This document shows, piece by piece, positions 18,662 to 26,865 of a DNA stretch of 64,000 nucleotides. Within the stretch, counting starts at the first letter, position 1. Every line of letters begins with the position of its first letter. Source of the DNA: Chitinophaga eiseniae (GTDB taxonomy: Bacteria > Bacteroidota > Bacteroidia > Chitinophagales > Chitinophagaceae); contig NZ_FUWZ01000002.1 of assembly GCF_900167135.1 (NCBI RefSeq), positions 1,824,651-1,888,650 on the forward strand, in the 5' to 3' direction. The translations under genes were made by a program, and so were the position numbers. The notes under the pieces were generated by a model. It did no database searches. It saw only the letters and a program-made list of their open reading frames with translations, and was not told the origin of the DNA.

Positions 18662-19324
18662 ATGTATCGAATCGTTAAGAGAATAATTGATTTTTTGGCT
18701 GCTCTGACGCTGTTAATCCTGCTGGCGCCCATATTGTTGCCAATTGTAATTATCCTCTGCTTTACCGGGGAACGGGAGGTGTTTTACTTTCAAAAAAGGA
18801 TTGGATATAAACAATCAACTTTTGATATCTGGAAGTTTGCTACCATGCTGAAGAACAGCCCTAATATGGGTACGGGCTCCCTGACGCTGAGAAATGACCC
18901 CAGGGTAACCAGGATAGGCAAGTTCCTCCGGATCACCAAACTGAATGAGTTACCGCAGATTGTTAATGTGCTGATTGGTAACATGTCACTTGTAGGGCCG
19001 CGTCCGCAAATGAAGGTCGATTTTGATGTTTATCCGGAACATGTCAGGGAAAAAATTTATGATGTACCACCTGGTATTACTGGTATCGGGTCTGTTATTT
19101 TCAGGGATGAGGAGAAACTTCTCTCTGAAACAACATTGCCTCCCAAGGAATACTATGCAAAGGTGATCGCACCCTACAAAGGAGAACTGGAACTCTGGTA
19201 TCAACGCAATTTTTCGTTCGGAACTGATATTAAGATCATATATCTGACGGTTTTGGTGATTTTCTCCCCGGAGACCGATATGCCCTATAGAATTTTTAAG
19301 GATTTACCCAAGAGGAATTTTTAA
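18662..19324 (+). CDS. PglC-like initiating phosphoglycosyl transferase
   Basis: This is a bacterial sugar transferase of 220 residues with the small monotopic PglC layout: one N-terminal hydrophobic re-entrant helix at about residues 10-34 and no extra membrane domain. Then come FQKRIGYKQSTFDIWKFATM, the LRNDPRVTRIG segment with its Asp, and TKLNELPQIVNVLIGNMSLVGPRP split over about residues 92-116, where the conserved Glu and Pro-Arg-Pro sit. It transfers a sugar-1-phosphate to undecaprenyl phosphate and so starts the repeat unit. It begins five bases after the dehydratase stop, suggesting that enzyme supplies its substrate. Confidence 0.85.
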   Translation: MYRIVKRIIDFLAALTLLILLAPILLPIVIILCFTGEREVFYFQKRIGYKQSTFDIWKFATMLKNSPNMGTGSLTLRNDPRVTRIGKFLRITKLNELPQIVNVLIGNMSLVGPRPQMKVDFDVYPEHVREKIYDVPPGITGIGSVIFRDEEKLLSETTLPPKEYYAKVIAPYKGELELWYQRNFSFGTDIKIIYLTVLVIFSPETDMPYRIFKDLPKRNF

Positions 19325-19383
19325 AACCGAAAAATTCCTTCATTAAAGGGAATAGTTAATTTTGCCTGCAAATATCTAATTAT

Positions 19384-20496
19384 ATGAAGAAAGCCATTAT
19401 TACCGGTATAACGGGGCAGGACGGCGCCTATCTGGCACAGCTCCTGCTTGACAAAGGCTACGAGGTTCATGGTATTAAAAGAAGAAGTTCCCTGTTTAAT
19501 ACAGGCCGTATTGATAATTTGTACCAGGACCCGCACGAAAAAAATGTGAGGTTCAAATTACATTACGGAGACTTAACAGACTCAACAAATCTTATAAGGA
19601 TAATCCAGGAAGTTCAGCCTGACGAAATTTATAACCTGGGGGCCATGAGCCACGTACAGGTAAGTTTTGAAACACCTGAATATACAGCCAATGCAGATGG
19701 CATAGGCATGTTGCGCATACTCGAAGCTCTCCGTTTGTTGGGATTGGTGCAGAAGACAAAAGTTTATCAGGCCTCTACTTCTGAGTTGTACGGGATGGTG
19801 CAGGAAGTGCCGCAATCTGAGAAAACACCGTTTTACCCAAGGTCCCCCTATGCCGTAGCTAAAATGTACGCATACTGGATCGCGGTGAATTACCGGGAAG
19901 CCTACAATATGTTTGCCTGCAATGGCATTCTTTTTAACCATGAAAGTCCTTTACGCGGGGAAACCTTCGTTACCCGGAAAGTAACAAGGGCAGTGGCAAA
20001 AATGCACCTGGGCATGCAGGATAAACTTTACATGGGAAACCTCGACGCGAAAAGGGACTGGGGGCATGCAAAAGATTATGTGAAGGCCATGTGGCTGATG
20101 CTCCAGCAGGAGAAGCCGGAAGATTACGTTATAGCGACCGGCGTTACCACTTCTATCCGTGATTTCATTATTATGGCTTTTAAAGAAGTAGGCGTTGAAC
20201 TGGAATTCAAAGGGTCGGGCGTGGATGAAAAAGGATATGTAAAAAGCGTGACTGCTGATAATGCCGCGTTGAAGCCGGGCCAGGAAGTTATCGCGGTGGA
20301 CCCGCGTTATTTCAGACCTACAGAAGTAGACCTGTTGATTGGAGATGCTACGAAAGCCTGGACCAACCTTGGCTGGAAGCCTGAGCACACGTTGGCTGAT
20401 TTGGTGAAGGAAATGGTTGCTGCCGATCTGGACCTGTTCAGAAGGGAAAAACTGCTGAAAGATGCAGGCTATACCATCTTAAGCCAATTTGAATAA
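19384..20496 (+). CDS. gmd: GDP-mannose 4,6-dehydratase
   Basis: This is Gmd, which converts GDP-D-mannose to GDP-4-keto-6-deoxy-mannose. It is an extended SDR of 370 residues. The NADP-binding motif is GITGQDGAYLAQ at residues 8-19, with KRRSSLFNTGRIDNLY following and contributing cofactor-phosphate contacts. The catalytic YxxxK is in SPYAVAKMYAYW at about residues 157-168. The sequence is highly typical of the family. The next gene encodes the epimerase-reductase for GDP-L-fucose, so the pair supplies L-fucose for the polymer. No mannose-supplying genes are in view. Confidence 0.95.
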   Translation: MKKAIITGITGQDGAYLAQLLLDKGYEVHGIKRRSSLFNTGRIDNLYQDPHEKNVRFKLHYGDLTDSTNLIRIIQEVQPDEIYNLGAMSHVQVSFETPEYTANADGIGMLRILEALRLLGLVQKTKVYQASTSELYGMVQEVPQSEKTPFYPRSPYAVAKMYAYWIAVNYREAYNMFACNGILFNHESPLRGETFVTRKVTRAVAKMHLGMQDKLYMGNLDAKRDWGHAKDYVKAMWLMLQQEKPEDYVIATGVTTSIRDFIIMAFKEVGVELEFKGSGVDEKGYVKSVTADNAALKPGQEVIAVDPRYFRPTEVDLLIGDATKAWTNLGWKPEHTLADLVKEMVAADLDLFRREKLLKDAGYTILSQFE

Positions 20497-20504
20497 AAAT
20501 AGTC

Positions 20505-21443
20505 ATGAAAACTACCGATAAAATATATGTTGCCGGCCACAATGGAATGGTTGGTTCTGCAATAGTCCGCCGCCTCAGGGAGGCCGGATTTGCCAATATC
20601 GTTACCAGGAGCAGCGCCGAATTAAACCTGACTAGGCAGGCGGAGGTGGAGCAGTTCTTTAGTGAAGAAAAGCCCGACTATGTGTTCCTGGCAGCCGCGA
20701 AGGTCGGTGGCATATTGGCGAATAATACTTTCCGGGGACAGTTTATTTACGAAAACCTGATGATACAGAACAACGTGATCCATCAGGCGCACGTCAGTAA
20801 TGTAAAAAAGCTGATGTTTCTGGGCTCTTCCTGCATTTATCCTAAAATGGCCCCTCAACCGCTTAAAGAGGAGTATTTACTCACCGGATTGCTGGAACCT
20901 ACGAATGAACCCTACGCAATAGCTAAGATAGCAGGGATAAAGCTCTGCGATTCTTACCGTTCACAATATGGGTCTAATTTTATCTCGGTGATGCCGACGA
21001 ATTTATATGGCCCCAACGACAATTACAATATTCAAAACTCCCATGTGCTTCCGGCGCTTATACATAAAATTCATCTTGCCAAAACCCAGCAAGATCCCGC
21101 GGTTGTTGTTTGGGGAACAGGCACACCGAAGCGGGAGTTCTTATATGTAGATGATATGGCAGATGCCTGCGTTTTCCTCATGCAGGGCTACGATGAGCCA
21201 GGGCTTATCAATATTGGCACCGGAGAAGATATCAGCATTGCCGAGCTGGCTATGCTGGTCCGTGAAATCATCGGATATGAAGGCCGCGTTGAATGGGATA
21301 CTTCAAAGCCTGATGGTACTCCCCGGAAACTGATGGATGTTTCAAAACTGAATAGCCTTGGGTGGAAAGCCAAAATAGGTCTGAAAGAGGGTATTCAGAA
21401 AGCCTACCGGGATTTTCTTCAGGGTAAACATATCAGGGCCTGA
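20505..21443 (+). CDS. fcl: GDP-L-fucose synthase
   Basis: This is the bifunctional epimerase-reductase Fcl/WcaG, 312 residues, which turns GDP-4-keto-6-deoxy-mannose into GDP-L-fucose with NADPH. The Rossmann motif is GHNGMVGSAIVRRL at about residues 11-24. The catalytic YxxxK lies in EPYAIAKIAGIKLC near residue 137, and SSCIYPKMAPQPLKEE near residue 107 holds the conserved Cys used in epimerisation. It starts eight bases after gmd and completes the pathway. It is the last sugar-precursor gene of the locus. Confidence 0.95.
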   Translation: MKTTDKIYVAGHNGMVGSAIVRRLREAGFANIVTRSSAELNLTRQAEVEQFFSEEKPDYVFLAAAKVGGILANNTFRGQFIYENLMIQNNVIHQAHVSNVKKLMFLGSSCIYPKMAPQPLKEEYLLTGLLEPTNEPYAIAKIAGIKLCDSYRSQYGSNFISVMPTNLYGPNDNYNIQNSHVLPALIHKIHLAKTQQDPAVVVWGTGTPKREFLYVDDMADACVFLMQGYDEPGLINIGTGEDISIAELAMLVREIIGYEGRVEWDTSKPDGTPRKLMDVSKLNSLGWKAKIGLKEGIQKAYRDFLQGKHIRA

Positions 21444-21446
21444 TAT

Positions 21447-21465
21447 TTGACCGTTATACGGTCAA
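21447..21465. repeat. Short hairpin after fcl
   Basis: TTGACCG and CGGTCAA form a perfect seven-base stem with a five-base loop just after the fcl stop. It lacks a T tract, so it is probably an mRNA-stabilising or weakly attenuating hairpin inside the transcript, not a terminator. Confidence 0.35.
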
Positions 21466-21574
21466 TACTTCTGTCCGGACCTTTATAAGAAATTTGTTGG
21501 AGGCCGGATAGGTGAAATGATCCGTCTTGCCAGGAATAGTAGATCCTTATTTGTTTAACGCTAAAAAATAATAA

Positions 21575-23185
21575 TTGAAACAGTTACTTTATCGGCTGCC
21601 GAAACCTTTTCAATTGACGTTGCTGGCTGTGCTGCTTGCTGTTGGTGCTCATGCACAGGAAAAACTACCTGTCATTGCACCCTATAATTATTTGAATCTC
21701 CGGGAAGCATATATGGACAGTCTGAACGTCCATACTGCTGTTCGCCCATTGCTCCACGAAGATACCAGCGCAATGTACACACGGCCAGATACCACCAAAC
21801 GTAGTTGGATTTATAGGAAACTGTTCCGTGAACATCTGTTCGAATTCAGAACGCAGGATTATAATGTTTTTGTTGATTTCCTGCCTGACTTCCAGGTAGG
21901 AAAGTCCAGGATAGGCAGCAAAACTACCTGGTTGAATACACGCGGAGCATCCGTGAAAGGTAACATCGGAAAGAATTTTTATTTCGAAACCACTTTTTTT
22001 GAGAACCAGGGTGTCTTTCCGTATTATCTTGATAGCTTTATGCGTAAGATGTCGGTCGTGCCGGGCCAGGGTTCGTATAAGCTTTACCAGGACGGGAAAG
22101 GGTTTGACTATAGCAATGTATCCGCATTGCTGGCCTATACGCCCAACAAGTACCTGAGTATGGCAGCGGGCTACGGGCAGAATTTTATTGGAGATGGTCA
22201 CCGTTCCCTGCTTCTCTCCGACAACCAGTATAGTTACCCTTATCTGAAGCTGACCGGCACATTGGGCAAATTTCAGTATACCGCTATCTGGGCACAGTTT
22301 ATGGACCGCTATGCGCTTGACTTCGGCCAGGCTTACCACGATATCGGGTATCCCAAAAAATGGGGAGTCTTTCATTACCTGGATTGGAATGTCAGCAAAA
22401 AACTCAGTATCGGGGTTTTTGATGCGGTTATCTGGCCTGATGCAGATTCATCAGGAAGAAAAAGGGGATTTGACTGGAGCTATATGAACCCGATCATCTT
22501 CCTCCGTCCTGCGGAATTTTCAGAAGGTTCTTCCGATAATGCTGTGCTGGGCGCCAACGCGAAATTTAAACTTGCCACAAAGACCACCATGTATGGTCAA
22601 TTAGTGCTGGATGAGTTTAAATTAAAAGAAATGGTGAGTGGTAAAGGTTGGTGGGCTAATAAATGGGGAGTGCAGCTGGGCATCAAAAGCTATGACGTTT
22701 TCCGCGTCAAAGGCCTGGATGTACAAGGTGAGTTCAACACCGTGCGTCCCTACACGTACAGCTACAGGAACACTGCCACGAACTACGCACATTATAATCA
22801 ATCATTGGCTCACCCGCTGGGCGCCAATTTCAGGGAATTGCTCGGTATTGCTTCCTACAGGTTAAAACGGTGGTATGTCAGGGGAGAACTGATGTGGTCA
22901 CAGTATGGAATAGACCCGGACAGCAAAACCAATTATGGCCAGAACATTTATAAGCCCTACCTGACCTATGTGAATGTATATGGTAACCATATTGCTCAGG
23001 GCATTAAAACTGATCTGTTGTATGGCCAGGGGGTGGTGGCATACGTATTGAATCCAAAGAATAATCTGAGAGTTGAAATGTCTGTTACGGGCAGAAGTGA
23101 AAAGAATAACGTGTTCATGAGCAGGGACCTGATCTTTAATATTGGTCTCCGCAGCTCCTTCAGGCAATTTGCCTATGATTTTTAA
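21575..23185 (+). CDS. Wzi/RemB-like outer-membrane capsule assembly protein
   Basis: This is a 536-residue outer-membrane beta-barrel candidate. It begins with TTG at 21575. The start is supported by an intact signal peptide (about residues 1-27, ending VGAHAQ) and by the absence of any ATG before the mature part. The mature protein shows alternating aromatic strands such as YLSMAAGYGQNFIGDGH and SYPYLKLTGTLGKFQYTAIWAQFM, typical of the Wzi-type capsule assembly family; related proteins in gliding Bacteroidota are named RemB. Being the last gene before the locus terminator, it may anchor or organise the exported polymer at the surface. Barrel and secretion are well supported, the name less so. 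Confidence 0.65.
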   Translation: MKQLLYRLPKPFQLTLLAVLLAVGAHAQEKLPVIAPYNYLNLREAYMDSLNVHTAVRPLLHEDTSAMYTRPDTTKRSWIYRKLFREHLFEFRTQDYNVFVDFLPDFQVGKSRIGSKTTWLNTRGASVKGNIGKNFYFETTFFENQGVFPYYLDSFMRKMSVVPGQGSYKLYQDGKGFDYSNVSALLAYTPNKYLSMAAGYGQNFIGDGHRSLLLSDNQYSYPYLKLTGTLGKFQYTAIWAQFMDRYALDFGQAYHDIGYPKKWGVFHYLDWNVSKKLSIGVFDAVIWPDADSSGRKRGFDWSYMNPIIFLRPAEFSEGSSDNAVLGANAKFKLATKTTMYGQLVLDEFKLKEMVSGKGWWANKWGVQLGIKSYDVFRVKGLDVQGEFNTVRPYTYSYRNTATNYAHYNQSLAHPLGANFRELLGIASYRLKRWYVRGELMWSQYGIDPDSKTNYGQNIYKPYLTYVNVYGNHIAQGIKTDLLYGQGVVAYVLNPKNNLRVEMSVTGRSEKNNVFMSRDLIFNIGLRSSFRQFAYDF

Positions 23186-23250
23186 TATCCGGAGAGCACC
23201 TCCACAGGTTTTTCAGGAAACTCACTAATTGTTTTATTTCACATATATAG

Positions 23251-23284
23251 AAAAGAAGCTACCTTCAGCTTCTTTTCTTTTTTT
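23251..23284 (+). terminator. Intrinsic terminator of the polysaccharide locus
   Basis: A perfect ten-base stem (AAAAGAAGCT / AGCTTCTTTT) with the loop ACCTTC is followed by CTTTTTTT. It ends exactly one base before the ATG at 23285. It is a strong candidate for the end of the + strand transcript of the capsule locus. Confidence 0.85.
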
Positions 23285-25129
23285 ATGATAAAGGCCAAAA
23301 CTACTTCCATCCTTGCTTTTTTTATCGGGGTTGCCGTTCTTATTAGTTACTGGTCATGCGGCAAAAGGGCCGCGGTTGTGCATAATACTGAAGTGATGCG
23401 GCAATACATGCACATGCTGGACAGTACTGCTATGTATGCCACTAAGCTGGAAAACAGTATGAAGAATGGCGCCGGTCCTGGTCAGTTGCAGGACGACTTT
23501 AAAAAAGCCCGGCTTTATTATAAGCAAATTGAGTACCTGGTGGAGTATGTGTCCCCGGATATTGCAAAGCTGCTCAATGGGCCAGCCACTGCAGAAATCG
23601 AGACGGAAGATAAAATAACAGTGGTCCAGCCAAGAGGGTTTCAGGTGATCGAATCCATCATTTTCGATCATGATGCCCCAGCCGATAAAGACAGCCTGCT
23701 ACAAATTATCAGTGACGTTCGTCAGTCTTTACAGATACATAAAGCCCGCATGGCTGAATTGGCCGTCTCGGATACATTAATCCTCAAATCCGTCCGCCTG
23801 GAATTGTTTCGTTTGAGTGCCCTGGGCATATCAGCATACGATGCAGAGCTGTCCGGTAACTCGGCCGCGGAGTGCAGGTCTGTTCTGAAAAGCGTGCTGA
23901 ATGTCGCTAATGAGTATTCCGGCAGCCATGGAGGCAGAAAGGAACCGGGATGGGAGAAAATGCTCCATGCATTGCAGGGAGGTATCGCATACCTGGATGG
24001 AATTAAGTCAGATTCACTGTTCAACCGCGCCTTCTTTTTAACGGAATATGTTATCCCTGTTTCGGAGCAATGGTACGATACTGCGCTTCGGGGAACTGGT
24101 CTGGACGATGGCCCTTCTGCAATAAGCCCCACAGCAAGAACGCTTTTTGATAAGGACGCTATTGATATACGGGCTTTCATTGCCGACAGGAGGGAATGGC
24201 CGGACAGCAATAAAATACTTCTCGGCAAGCGCCTTTTTTATGACCCTGTTCTTTCTGGTAACAAGACAAGATCATGTGCCAGCTGTCACAATCCTCAAAT
24301 GGCATTTACGGATGGTGTAGACAAAAGCACCGCCATTGATGGCAAGCGTAAGGTGAGCAGGAACGCACCAACGTTGCTGAATGCAGGTTATCAGCCGGCG
24401 TTGTTTTATGACGCAAGGGTAACCTATATGGAGGACCAGATTACGGAAGTGTTGCAGAACCCGGACGAGATGCACAGCTCTTCCGGTCAGGCCCTTACCC
24501 GGTTAAGTGCAGATGAAAAATACCGGGAGATGTTTGGCCGGGCATACCCGGAAGACGACAATCCCATAACCACTTTCCATCTGCAAAACGTCATCGCCAG
24601 CTATGTCAGAAGCTTAAACACCATGAATTCGCCGGTGGATGACTATTTGCGGGGGAACCGGAAAAAACTGAACAGCGACGAAATTAATGGCCTGAATTTA
24701 TACCTAGGCAAGGCCCGGTGTGCCAGCTGCCACTTTTTGCCATTATTCAATGGTGCCCTGCCTCCGGACTTTACCTCAGCAGAGGCCGAGGTTATCGGCG
24801 TTACCGTAACACCGGGCAGCAACCTGATTGATCCTGATAAGGGCATGTATAACAGGTTACCAGTGCCGGAAGCCCTCTATTCATTCAAGGTGCCCACTTT
24901 ACGCAATATCGGCCTGACTGCTCCCTATATGCATAATGGTAAGTTCAGGACACTTGAAGAGGTAATCGACTTTTACGATGCTGGCGGAGGATGGGGCCGC
25001 GGCGTGAAGCTGCCTAATCAGACTTTACCTGCGAAGCGCCTGAATTTGTCGGCCGGGGAAAAGACGCAATTAATAGCTTTTCTTCAAAGGTTAACCGATA
25101 CTACCATCCGGAATAATTTAATGTACTAA
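23285..25129 (+). CDS. Di-heme cytochrome c peroxidase with imelysin-like N-terminal half
   Basis: This 614-residue protein has two parts. Residues about 290-610 form a MauG/CcpA-type peroxidase with two CxxCH haem motifs, CASCH near residue 331 and again near 479, and the late family motif APYMHNGKFRTLEEVIDFY. Residues about 35-280 are helical and contain GFQVIESIIF near residue 119, which resembles the GxHxxE-type motif of imelysin-like proteins but lacks its His. The first 27 residues are a signal sequence ending near a Cys, so it may be a lipoprotein in the periplasm. The start codon directly follows a terminator T tract. Its substrate and electron donor are unknown. Confidence 0.78.
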   Translation: MIKAKTTSILAFFIGVAVLISYWSCGKRAAVVHNTEVMRQYMHMLDSTAMYATKLENSMKNGAGPGQLQDDFKKARLYYKQIEYLVEYVSPDIAKLLNGPATAEIETEDKITVVQPRGFQVIESIIFDHDAPADKDSLLQIISDVRQSLQIHKARMAELAVSDTLILKSVRLELFRLSALGISAYDAELSGNSAAECRSVLKSVLNVANEYSGSHGGRKEPGWEKMLHALQGGIAYLDGIKSDSLFNRAFFLTEYVIPVSEQWYDTALRGTGLDDGPSAISPTARTLFDKDAIDIRAFIADRREWPDSNKILLGKRLFYDPVLSGNKTRSCASCHNPQMAFTDGVDKSTAIDGKRKVSRNAPTLLNAGYQPALFYDARVTYMEDQITEVLQNPDEMHSSSGQALTRLSADEKYREMFGRAYPEDDNPITTFHLQNVIASYVRSLNTMNSPVDDYLRGNRKKLNSDEINGLNLYLGKARCASCHFLPLFNGALPPDFTSAEAEVIGVTVTPGSNLIDPDKGMYNRLPVPEALYSFKVPTLRNIGLTAPYMHNGKFRTLEEVIDFYDAGGGWGRGVKLPNQTLPAKRLNLSAGEKTQLIAFLQRLTDTTIRNNLMY

Positions 25130-25214
25130 TAGAGGGGGCCCCCGTTTTCATCGTCATTAAACGGAATGGTTTTATTCACGACGCGAAACCATTCATCGGG
25201 GTAATTCCTTATTT

Positions 25215-26552
25215 ATGAAACATTGTTATCTTATCGGATTGTTTATTGCAGTTAACCTGCTTAGTTCCTGTACCAAGGTTGGCTTGGAAGATGCGGAGGA
25301 GTCTCAGAAGCCTCCGGGAAATACCATAGAGTTAGATAGTAGATCTTTGCTGAACGGATATCCGGACAAACAGTCTTATTTTCCTGGTGACAGTGCGAAG
25401 ATATACATGTCTACTGCTAATGTATATAAAAATAAACTATTATATGTGTACGACCTTGCAGGCAACGTGGTACATAAGATTAATGTCAGTGTCACCAAGC
25501 CACAGGACCCCAGGGGCGACTCGCCGTCCGAAATGGGGTTCGGCTATACCGAACCGGTAGCGTTCAAAGTGCCTGACATCAAGAGCGGCGTATATCTCCT
25601 TGCGAAAAAAATACCTATAGTTATCAAGACGACCGGCCATCCGGATATAACTATTGTATATCCGTCCAATACAGAAAACGCCTATTGCACCTCAGGGAGA
25701 AGGAGCCTTTATACAGTGCCCGCCGCCAAGAAGGTTTCCTTTCTGCGCCCCATACCCTACACGTTTTACGGAGCTGGATTTTTTGCCTGGATTGAAAAGC
25801 AGCCTTATTCTTATGGTGTAATTGCGGATGTGGACATGGAAGACTATAACAATTTTAAGGGCAAGCTGGTCGTTTTCCCAGGGCATAATGAATACTGGAC
25901 CAGGAAAGCAAGACGTAATTTCGACCGGTTTGTGGATAACGGAAACCATGCCTTGATCTTGTCTGGCAACACTATGTGGTGGCAAACTTCGTATAATGCG
26001 GGTCTTAATCAGATGGGCTGCTACAAGTATTCCGGTGAGCCGATACATACGCCGGATTCACTCAAAACAATCAACTGGCCTGAAAAGTCGTTGAAGTATC
26101 AGCCCATTCATAGCATCGGTTGCGATTTCAACAGAGGCGGATATGGCAATAACGGTCAGGGGAAAGGTTGGCATGGCTTTAAGGTAATGACGCCCGGTTC
26201 CCCACTGTTTAAGGGACTGTCGCTTGCAAAAGGAGATATTATACCCTGCCGCTCTGTGGAATACGACGGAGCGCCGCTTCTGGGTTTTGCGGCCGATGGG
26301 GATCCTATCATAGACGCTGCAATGCTACAGTTTCACAAAGTAGAACTCACGGCGTTCGACCATGGCTTCAGGGTAAAAGGAACGGTTGCCACTTCAATGG
26401 TTTTTAAAAAAACGGTTCATTCCGGAACAGTGATCAACTTCCCATCTACCAACTGGTGTACTGCCGAAAGCTTCAGGCAGGGGCCTATCCCCAGAATTAC
26501 TAAAAATGCTATAGATGGCTTATTGACGAACCAGGATATGTTTAGCAAGTAG
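25215..26552 (+). CDS. N,N-dimethylformamidase beta-subunit-like lipoprotein
   Basis: This is a 445-residue lipoprotein with a lipobox LLSSC at about residue 19. An N-terminal beta-rich section (LNGYPDKQSYFPGDSAKIY) precedes a domain with the pattern GHNEYWTRKARRNFDRFVD and LILSGNTMWWQTSYN, characteristic of proteins related to the large subunit of N,N-dimethylformamidase. Such domains occur in many secreted proteins of unknown substrate, and real dimethylformamidases are larger and not lipoproteins, so the catalytic role is not assured. It lies 85 bases after the peroxidase gene and before a terminator, so the two may be cotranscribed. Confidence 0.6.
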   Translation: MKHCYLIGLFIAVNLLSSCTKVGLEDAEESQKPPGNTIELDSRSLLNGYPDKQSYFPGDSAKIYMSTANVYKNKLLYVYDLAGNVVHKINVSVTKPQDPRGDSPSEMGFGYTEPVAFKVPDIKSGVYLLAKKIPIVIKTTGHPDITIVYPSNTENAYCTSGRRSLYTVPAAKKVSFLRPIPYTFYGAGFFAWIEKQPYSYGVIADVDMEDYNNFKGKLVVFPGHNEYWTRKARRNFDRFVDNGNHALILSGNTMWWQTSYNAGLNQMGCYKYSGEPIHTPDSLKTINWPEKSLKYQPIHSIGCDFNRGGYGNNGQGKGWHGFKVMTPGSPLFKGLSLAKGDIIPCRSVEYDGAPLLGFAADGDPIIDAAMLQFHKVELTAFDHGFRVKGTVATSMVFKKTVHSGTVINFPSTNWCTAESFRQGPIPRITKNAIDGLLTNQDMFSK

Positions 26553-26640
26553 GTACCGTAGGTCCTTAAACAGGCGCCAGCCGAAAAAGATCAGACATAT
26601 CAGCAGAAATGTGTAGTCATCCGGACGTTTAAAAACACGC

Positions 26641-26676
26641 AAGCCCTTCCGCGTTACGCGCAAGGGCTTTTTATTT
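26641..26676 (+). terminator. Intrinsic terminator after the dimethylformamidase-like gene
   Basis: AAGCCCTT and AAGGGCTT pair around an inner CGCG-TTA-CGCG hairpin and are followed by TTTATTTT. This lies 90 bases after the stop at 26552. The rest of the 295-base gap up to the ABC-F gene shows nothing else I can name apart from the possible promoter at its end. Confidence 0.75.
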
Positions 26677-26826
26677 TACGCAAAGAGGGGCAAGGATAAT
26701 GGACAAAGGCCGAAATAAAACGAACAACAAAAAACGTTCTCATTAGGTGTAGGATCATCCGTCCGGCCATCCATTCCTATACTGAATATACGAAAAAAAT
26801 CATAATATCAAATACATAATTCGGGA

Positions 26827-26860
26827 TTTGGGGGAGTTTTCCTGAATATGTATAACTTCG
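26827..26860 (+). promoter_or_regulatory. Possible Bacteroidota-type promoter of the ABC-F gene
   Basis: TTTG at 26827-26830 and TAACTTCG at 26853-26860 resemble the -33 and -7 boxes (TTTG and TAnnTTTG), 22 bases apart where about 19-21 is usual, and with one mismatch in the -7 box. If used, the transcript would begin close to the ATG at 26866. Confidence 0.35.
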
Positions 26861-26865
26861 CGGTT

